Assembly (NCBI RefSeq): GCF_003814515.1
Contig: NZ_RKQJ01000001.1
Coordinates: 682,001 to 746,000 of the forward strand
Reading direction: 5' to 3'
Source: Salinicoccus roseus
GTDB taxonomy: Bacteria; Bacillota; Bacilli; Staphylococcales; Salinicoccaceae
Length of the DNA stretch: 64,000 bases
A program made the translations under genes and the position numbers. The notes beneath the pieces were generated by a model. That model was not told the DNA's origin and did not search any database. It saw only the letters and a program-made list of their open reading frames with translations. The first letter of the stretch is position 1, and each line of letters opens with the position of its first letter. Below are positions 58,546 through 64,000 of this stretch, in pieces.

Positions 58546-59426
58546 TATTGTTCACTCCCAAGGATTTCTTGTAGTACACTCATGCGCATGAATACGCCGT
58601 TGTTCATCTGTTCGAAGATGACCGAGCGTGGTGCTTCGATCAACCGGCCGTCTATCTCGACATCGCGGTTGACCGGGGCCGGGTGCATGATGATGGCTGT
58701 GTCCTTCATGCGCTGATACCGTTTCAATGTCATGCCGTACCCGTTGTGGTACGCCGTCTTCGTAAAGTCCTTCTCGTCCCCATGCCGTTCGTGCTGCACC
58801 CGGAGGAGCATGATGACGTCGGCATCGCCGACTACATCGTCAAGATCGACGTATGGGACTTCGATGCTTTCGTCCTGCCAGGCCTCCGGTGCACTGAACT
58901 GGACTTCGGCACCGAGCTTCGCCAGTGCCTGCTGGTTGCTCCGCGCCACCCGGCTGTGTGAGATATCCCCGGCGATGACCACCTTCAGCCCTTCGAACCG
59001 GCCGAAGCGGTCATAGATTGTCATCAGGTCGAGCAGGGACTGTGTAGGATGTGAACCGCTCCCGTCCCCGCCGTTGATGATCGGGATGCCGAGCCCTTCC
59101 ATTTCGTCATAGTATGCGGTCACACCGTGGCGTATGACGAGTGCGTCGCAGCCGACGGCCTCCATGGTTCGGCACGTATCATAGAGCGACTCGCCCTTTG
59201 TCACGGAACTGTGGTCGACATCGAACGGCAGCGAGGTGATGCCGAGGTGCTTCTCGGCCATTTCGAAGCTTGCCTTCGTCCGTGTCGATGGTTCAAAGAA
59301 GAGGTTGGCCACATATTTCCTTTCGGGAATCGGCCTGTAGTTTCCTGCCTTCATCTCGAGTGCACGGCGTATGAGCCGCATGATGTCGTCCTTCGACAGG
59401 TCGTTCATTGACAGCAGACTATTCAT
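58545..59426 (-). CDS. pyrB: Aspartate carbamoyltransferase catalytic subunit
   Basis: 293 residues from ATG 59426; the adjacent GTG 59429 is equally placed behind AAGGAGG. Carbamoyl-phosphate loop [13 protein letters not shown] and HPTQSLLDL are diagnostic. No pyrI regulatory subunit, as in other Firmicutes. Overlaps the pyrP stop. Confidence 0.96.
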   Translation of the reverse strand: MNSLLSMNDLSKDDIMRLIRRALEMKAGNYRPIPERKYVANLFFEPSTRTKASFEMAEKHLGITSLPFDVDHSSVTKGESLYDTCRTMEAVGCDALVIRHGVTAYYDEMEGLGIPIINGGDGSGSHPTQSLLDLMTIYDRFGRFEGLKVVIAGDISHSRVARSNQQALAKLGAEVQFSAPEAWQDESIEVPYVDLDDVVGDADVIMLLRVQHERHGDEKDFTKTAYHNGYGMTLKRYQRMKDTAIIMHPAPVNRDVEIDGRLIEAPRSVIFEQMNNGVFMRMSVLQEILGSEQ

Positions 59427-60741
59427 CACGGACAGGAGCCTCCTTAGGTAGAATTGCGTTCAAGAGAATGCCGGCGACTGCCGCAAGTGCCATCCCTTCA
59501 AGGTTGAACGGGATGTCGCCGATGGTGAAGTCGAGATGTGCCTTGCCGATGCCGATGACCAGGATGACGGAAGCGATGACCAGGTTCCTCTTGGAATCCA
59601 GGTTCACCTGCTCATCGATGAGCATCCGGAGCCCGCTTGAGGCGATGATTCCGAAAAGGAGGATCGATACCCCGCCCATGACGGGTGTCGGAATGCTCTG
59701 CACGACGGCAGTGAACTTGCCGATGAAGCCGAGGATGATCGCGAGTACCCCGGCGCCTCCGATGACCCACACGCTGAAGATGCGGGTGATGGCCAGCACG
59801 CCTATGTTTTCACCATATGTCGTGGTCGGCGGCCCGCCGATGATGCTTGAGAACATCGTCGATACACCGTCGCCGATCAGCGAGCGGTGGAGTCCGGGCT
59901 TCTTGAAGAAGTTCCGTCCGACGATCTTGTTGATGACCATCTGGTGGCCGATGTGCTCACTCACCGTGACGAATACGATCGGCAGCATGACGATCATCAG
60001 CCCGACATTCCATGTCGGATCATAGGAGACGAAGGGCAGATGGACGTCCGGTGTGACGAACCATCCGGTCTCGATGATGCCCGTGAAGTCCACGATGCCG
60101 ACAAGTATGGCGGTGATGTAGCCGCCGACGATGCCGATCAGGACTGGTATGAGCGACAGGACGCCCCGGAGGAAGATGGACGCGCAGATGGTGATCGTGA
60201 GCGTCATTGCAGCGACGAATATGTAAAGCATGCTGTAGCCTTCCTGGTTGCCCGAGTCCGTGTACATCGCCATGTCCACTGCGACCGGGGCAAGCCCGAG
60301 CCCGATGACCATGATGACCGGACCGACGACCACCGGCGGCAGCAGATTCATCAGCCAGTCTGTACCGAACAGCCGTATGATGAGTCCGATGATGACATAG
60401 AGCACACCGCTGAAGAACAGCGCGGTGAGCACTTCGCCGAGGCTGTTCGACCCGAGGGCGATGGTGATGGGAAGGATGAATGCAAAGCTCGAACCGAGGT
60501 ATGCCGGAATCTGCCCTTTCGTGATGAGTATATAGAGCAGTGTCCCCACCCCGCTTGCGATGAGGGCGGCGGATATCGGAAGGCCCGTCAGGAACGGGAC
60601 GAGCACCGTCGCACCGAACATTGCGAACAGGTGCTGTGAACTGAGCAGCAGCCATTGGGCAGGCTTTGGCCTCTCATGGACATCCAGTACCGGCTCCACG
60701 CTTTTTGTGAAAATTTCTTCTGTCGATTCTTTATCCTGCAT
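59419..60741 (-). CDS. pyrP: Uracil permease (NCS2 family)
   Basis: 440 residues, about 12-14 transmembrane segments. NCS2 signatures [13 protein letters not shown] and [13 protein letters not shown], with the uracil-type motif in the SEHIGHQ region. H+-driven uracil import. It is 16 bases behind pyrR with no room for an attenuator between. Confidence 0.94.
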   Translation of the reverse strand: MQDKESTEEIFTKSVEPVLDVHERPKPAQWLLLSSQHLFAMFGATVLVPFLTGLPISAALIASGVGTLLYILITKGQIPAYLGSSFAFILPITIALGSNSLGEVLTALFFSGVLYVIIGLIIRLFGTDWLMNLLPPVVVGPVIMVIGLGLAPVAVDMAMYTDSGNQEGYSMLYIFVAAMTLTITICASIFLRGVLSLIPVLIGIVGGYITAILVGIVDFTGIIETGWFVTPDVHLPFVSYDPTWNVGLMIVMLPIVFVTVSEHIGHQMVINKIVGRNFFKKPGLHRSLIGDGVSTMFSSIIGGPPTTTYGENIGVLAITRIFSVWVIGGAGVLAIILGFIGKFTAVVQSIPTPVMGGVSILLFGIIASSGLRMLIDEQVNLDSKRNLVIASVILVIGIGKAHLDFTIGDIPFNLEGMALAAVAGILLNAILPKEAPVRDE

Positions 60742-60757
60742 GTTCCAATTCCTCCTG

Positions 60758-61285
60758 CTATTTGGTTAGTGTCACTTCGTTCCTGCCATCGTGCTCTTCG
60801 AGGTGGACATTGATCTTTTCATTCTTTGCTGTGGGGATGTTCTTGCCGACGAAATCCGCCCGTATCGGAAGTTCCCGGTGTCCCCGGTCGACCAGTACGG
60901 CGAGCGTGATCTTCGACGGCCGGACCTGGTTCAGTATCGCATCCATTGCTGCCCGGACCGTCCGGCCCGTATACAGTACATCGTCCACGATGATTACATG
61001 GCGGTCATCGAGCGGCACATCGACCGCGATGGCCTCCTCGGCCTCCCTGCTGTCCATCGGGCGGTCATCCCTGAAGGCGGTGATGTCGATGGTGCCGGTG
61101 GGAACCTTCACCCCGTCGATCTCCTCCATCTTCTTCTGCAGCCTGCGTGCGAGATATTCCCCCCGCGTCCTGACACCAAGGAAGACGATGCCCTCCGCCC
61201 CTTTGTTGCGCTCAAGAATTTCATGTGACATCCGCGTCAATGAGCGGCTGATCTGCGCTTCATCAAGAATGACTCTCTGTTCCAT
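60758..61285 (-). CDS. pyrR: Bifunctional pyr RNA-binding attenuation protein / uracil phosphoribosyltransferase
   Basis: 175 residues. PRPP-binding motif [18 protein letters not shown]. PyrR binds pyr mRNA when UMP is plentiful and promotes termination; it also has uracil phosphoribosyltransferase activity. First gene of the operon, behind the attenuator at 61313-61436. Confidence 0.96.
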   Translation of the reverse strand: MEQRVILDEAQISRSLTRMSHEILERNKGAEGIVFLGVRTRGEYLARRLQKKMEEIDGVKVPTGTIDITAFRDDRPMDSREAEEAIAVDVPLDDRHVIIVDDVLYTGRTVRAAMDAILNQVRPSKITLAVLVDRGHRELPIRADFVGKNIPTAKNEKINVHLEEHDGRNEVTLTK

Positions 61286-61312
61286 TTGATCGGCTCCTCT
61301 TTAAAATAGTAT

Positions 61313-61436
61313 AAAAAAATACTCATGTCCTTAGACATGAGTATACACGTATCCTAATGATTATGCATCCCGCCCACTACGGGTGCAATCGTTTATACCA
61401 TGTCTTTGAAGCCTCACGGGACTTCCCTTAAAGACA
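61313..61436 (-). promoter_or_regulatory. PyrR-dependent transcription attenuator
   Basis: The PyrR-binding anti-antiterminator is at 61401-61436: stem TGTCTTT/AAAGACA around a loop with GTGAGGCTTC in mRNA sense, the conserved core of pyr binding loops. The terminator is ATACTCATGTC/GACATGAGTAT (61319-61344) plus seven T (61313-61319). AGACATGGTATA near 61395-61408 can pair with the left arm TATAC-CATGTCT to form the competing antiterminator. High UMP-PyrR favours termination. Confidence 0.9.
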
Positions 61437-61459
61437 TTTCATATTCACTTTTCCTTAAT

Positions 61460-61488
61460 ATCTTAGACTTAAAGATTTCTAAAGTCAA
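61460..61488 (-). promoter_or_regulatory. pyr operon promoter
   Basis: Minus strand: -35 TTGACT (61483-61488), 17-base spacer, -10 TAAGAT (61460-61465). It sits just after the rluD stop and ahead of the attenuator. Confidence 0.7.
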
Positions 61489-61491
61489 GCA

Positions 61492-62400
61492 TTAATCTGA
61501 AAGTGGCGTCAATGTTTCGAGTACATCCTCGAACTGATCCGGCAGTGGTGCAGTAAATTCAAGGTATTCGCCGGTCTTCGGATGGATGAAGCCGAGCGTG
61601 CCTGCATGGAGCATCTGCCCCTCTGTCTCAAGCGTCTTCCTTGGTCCGTATTTCGGGTCACCGGCAAGCGGATATCCGATATATTTCATGTGCACACGGA
61701 TCTGGTGGGTGCGTCCTGTATCCAGTATGCATTCCACCAGCGTGAAATCCTTGTACCTCTCAAGCACATTGAAGTGTGTGAAGGCTTCCTTGCCGTCATC
61801 GACGACGGCCATCTCCTGACGCTCTTTCGGATTTCTTCCGATCGGCGCTTCGATCGTCCCCTTATCATGCGGGATGGTGCCATGCACCAGTGCCGTATAT
61901 TTCCGTGTCACGCTCTTTTCCACCAGCTGCTCGACGAGATGCCTGTGCGTCACATCATCCTTCGCCACCATCAGGAGGCCGCTCGTATCCTTATCGATAC
62001 GGTGGACGATGCCCGGGCGGAGTTCTCCGTTGATGCCTGAAAGGTTATCCAGCTGATGCATCAGCCCATTCACCAGGGTGCCTGACGGATGACCTGCAGC
62101 CGGATGCACGACCATGCCCTTCGGCTTGTTGACCACTGCTACTTCAGCATCTTCATGGATGACCTCAAGGTCGAGATCCTCGGGTATGATATCCGCTTCG
62201 ACAAGTTCCCGCACTTCAACAGTGACCACATCACCCTTCTTGACTTTGTAGTTGGGCTTGATTGTTCCGCCATTCACTTTCACCAGTCCATCCCTGATGC
62301 GTCCCTGCATATCACTGCGGGATGTGTCATCGAGCTGTTCTGCAAGCAGCCTGTCGATCCTCTGGCCACTGTCCATATGACTTACTGTAATTTCATGCAT
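61492..62400 (-). CDS. rluD: Pseudouridine synthase, RluD family
   Basis: 302 residues from the ATG at 62400, inside the lspA 3' end. S4 RNA-binding domain at the front (RIDRLLAEQL), then the RluA-family catalytic motif HRIDKDTSGLLMVAK with its catalytic Asp, and the GRTHQIRVHMKYIGYPLAGD segment. Most likely the 23S rRNA 1911/1915/1917 synthase; YlyB is its Bacillus counterpart next to lspA and pyrR. Confidence 0.92.
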   Translation of the reverse strand: MHEITVSHMDSGQRIDRLLAEQLDDTSRSDMQGRIRDGLVKVNGGTIKPNYKVKKGDVVTVEVRELVEADIIPEDLDLEVIHEDAEVAVVNKPKGMVVHPAAGHPSGTLVNGLMHQLDNLSGINGELRPGIVHRIDKDTSGLLMVAKDDVTHRHLVEQLVEKSVTRKYTALVHGTIPHDKGTIEAPIGRNPKERQEMAVVDDGKEAFTHFNVLERYKDFTLVECILDTGRTHQIRVHMKYIGYPLAGDPKYGPRKTLETEGQMLHAGTLGFIHPKTGEYLEFTAPLPDQFEDVLETLTPLSD

Positions 62401-62872
62401 CCTTGTCACCTTTTCCTGTAAAGAAGAATTCCAAAAGCATTAGTATGACACCAACCGTCAAAGCGCTGTCCGCGACATTAAAAATCGGAAAATCATAAAA
62501 TACGATCAGTACATCGATGAAATCGACGACTTCCTGAAATAAAATACGATCTATAAAATTGCCGAGCGAGCCCGCCATCAGCATGACGATCGCCAGCTGA
62601 AGCAGGAAATTCCCCTTCGCTTCCTTGATATACACATAGACCAGTATGGCCACTACGACCACCGTCACCACATAGAAGAAGATCATCTGGTCCTGGAACA
62701 TCCCCCAGGCTGCTCCGCTGTTGCGGTGGGAAGTCAGTTCCAGATACTTGCCGAGTATCGGAATCGACTCCCCCTCCTCCATGAAGCGGACGACCAGATA
62801 TTTGGTGAACTGGTCGAGACCCAATATGAACAGCCCAATAAGCGTCATCGGAATGAGTCTGTATGATTTCAT
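62393..62872 (-). CDS. lspA: Lipoprotein signal peptidase
   Basis: 159 residues, four transmembrane helices. Catalytic aspartates lie in GNFIDRI and FNVADSALTVG; GLDQFTKYLV and NSGAAWGMF are the other family blocks. Cleaves lipoprotein signal peptides, for example that of the lipoprotein at 36771-37976. Eight bases from the rluD overlap. Confidence 0.95.
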   Translation of the reverse strand: MKSYRLIPMTLIGLFILGLDQFTKYLVVRFMEEGESIPILGKYLELTSHRNSGAAWGMFQDQMIFFYVVTVVVVAILVYVYIKEAKGNFLLQLAIVMLMAGSLGNFIDRILFQEVVDFIDVLIVFYDFPIFNVADSALTVGVILMLLEFFFTGKGDKDA

Positions 62873-62881
62873 GGGAGCCCC

Positions 62882-64000
62882 CTACATCTGGTCGACAACT
62901 TCACGACATCTTGGACAGATGTCATCATCGCCGCCGTGGATGGATTCGGCTGTGGAGTAGTTCCAGCACCGCTCGCAGCGTGTGCCTTCGGCATGTTCGA
63001 CCTTCACGCTGATGTGATCATACCGCTTTCCGTCCGGCAGTGAATCGACGACTTCCACCTGGGAGACGATGAAGAGCTGCGTCAGTGCACCATTGATTTC
63101 GTCATAGCTCATGCCTTCGGGTTCAGTCACATGGACTTTCGCTTCGAGCGACTTACCGATGACCTTCTCATTCCGTGCTTCCTCAAGTGCCTTCAGCACA
63201 TCATCCCGGACATCCATGAAGTGCTTCCATTTTTCGACGAGTGCCGTATCCACTTCCGCTTCTTCCGGAAGATATTCCAGATGGACGCTCTCCTTTTCGA
63301 CATACGGAGTATGCTGATGGATCTCTTCCGCCGTGTGCACGAGTACAGGTGCCAGCAGACGGTTCAATTCGGTAAGGATCCTGTAGAGCACAGTCTGCAT
63401 GCTGCGTCTGATGTGTGCATCTTCATTCTCGATGTAGAGGATGTCCTTGCCGTAGTCCAGATAGAAGTTCGAAAGATCCACATTGATGAAGTTCTGGAGC
63501 GACTGGTACATGGACACATAGTCGTAGCGGTCATAGCAGTCGCGCATCAGGTTGACCATCTCATTGAAGCGCTGCATCATGAACTGGTCGACTTCCTTCA
63601 TGTCCTCATATGCCACAGCATCTTCATTCGGATTGAAGTCCGCAACGTTGCCGAGCAGGAACCGGAATGTATTCCGGACCTTGCGGTAGACTTCAGATAC
63701 CTGCTTCAGTATATCGTCAGAGATCCTGACATCCTCTTCAAAGTCGGAGGACATGACCCATAGGCGGATGATGTCGGCACCCATCTGCTTCATCACCTTC
63801 TCAGGCAGGATGACGTTACCAAGGGATTTCGACATCTTCTTCCCTTCCCCATCCATGACGAAGCCATGGCTGAGCAGTTCCTTGTATGGCGCAATGCCTT
63901 TGGTCGCCACGCTTGTGATGATGGAGGAGTTGAACCATCCGCGGTACTGGTCGGAACCTTCGAAATAGAGGTCCGCCGGGTATGTCAGGTAGTCGCGCGT
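62882..64000 (-). CDS. ileS: Isoleucyl-tRNA synthetase (5' end outside window)
   Basis: The last ~372 codons, open to the window edge. [11 protein letters not shown]-binding loop near the visible start (residues after [10 protein letters not shown]), the anticodon-binding helices, and the C-terminal zinc ribbon C-x2-C...C-x2-C in CERCWNYST and CPRCREVV. About 550 residues lie outside. An internal GTG at 63910 is not a start. Confidence 0.96.
   Translation of the reverse strand, partial: TRDYLTYPADLYFEGSDQYRGWFNSSIITSVATKGIAPYKELLSHGFVMDGEGKKMSKSLGNVILPEKVMKQMGADIIRLWVMSSDFEEDVRISDDILKQVSEVYRKVRNTFRFLLGNVADFNPNEDAVAYEDMKEVDQFMMQRFNEMVNLMRDCYDRYDYVSMYQSLQNFINVDLSNFYLDYGKDILYIENEDAHIRRSMQTVLYRILTELNRLLAPVLVHTAEEIHQHTPYVEKESVHLEYLPEEAEVDTALVEKWKHFMDVRDDVLKALEEARNEKVIGKSLEAKVHVTEPEGMSYDEINGALTQLFIVSQVEVVDSLPDGKRYDHISVKVEHAEGTRCERCWNYSTAESIHGGDDDICPRCREVVDQM

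Overview
The window looks like a low-copy-number chromosome segment of a halotolerant Staphylococcaceae bacterium, most likely Salinicoccus or a close relative. The reasons are the staphylococcal-type core order (plsX-fapR, recG-sdaAA-sdaAB-fakA, gmk-rpoZ-coaBC-priA-fmt-rsmB-rlmN-stp-prkC, the pyr operon and lspA-ileS), a core that is richer in GC than Staphylococcus, a glycogen operon that Staphylococcus aureus lacks, and an OleT-type P450 of the kind described in Jeotgalicoccus and Salinicoccus. The genus is an inference; there is no rRNA in the window.

Layout. 1-8.1 kb: plsX (cut by the window edge) and fapR behind a FapR operator, then an Asp23-like gene, fakA, sdaAB, sdaAA, recG and srtA as one minus-strand operon ending in a terminator; rpmB is divergent. 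8.1-14.3 kb: rsgA-rpe-thiN and a DUF554 gene, a rhodanese, a SirB/CbiX-like chelatase, an unrecognised membrane-anchored protein with a tandem duplicated domain, and the OleT-like P450. 14.3-24.8 kb: gmk-rpoZ, then coaBC-priA-fmt-rsmB-rlmN-stp-prkC, tightly overlapping. 24.9-36.2 kb: rqcH, then the glycogen operon glgB-glgC-glgD-glgA with divergent pulA-pgm.

36.2-50 kb is an AT-rich accessory region with a very different texture: small membrane proteins, an erythromycin-esterase-like lipoprotein paired with a predicted metallopeptidase, acetyltransferases and an acetyltransferase relic, an sdpR-sdpI pair, a truncated Pycsar-like nucleotide cyclase, a glutaredoxin-like gene, tRNA-Cys, a phospholipase-A2-domain protein and a decayed second one, an XRE regulator with a DUF2178-type membrane protein, and an Apea-like HEPN protein. 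Three copies of a ~154 bp non-coding element with IS21-like ends and an internal terminator hairpin, one solo end, and a 131 bp inverted-repeat array are scattered through it.

50-64 kb returns to core: the complete pyrimidine operon pyrR-pyrP-pyrB-pyrC-carA-carB-pyrK-pyrD-pyrF-pyrE, with one visible PyrR attenuator at its head, then rluD, lspA and the 3' part of ileS.

How the genes work together: fapR/plsX, fakA and the P450 concern fatty-acid handling; stp/prkC are the cell-wall-sensing kinase and its phosphatase; Pgm feeds GlgC/GlgD, GlgA and GlgB for glycogen synthesis and PulA debranches it; the pyr genes cover all de novo steps to UMP plus uracil uptake. The accessory block reads as a graveyard and landing site for competition and defence genes.
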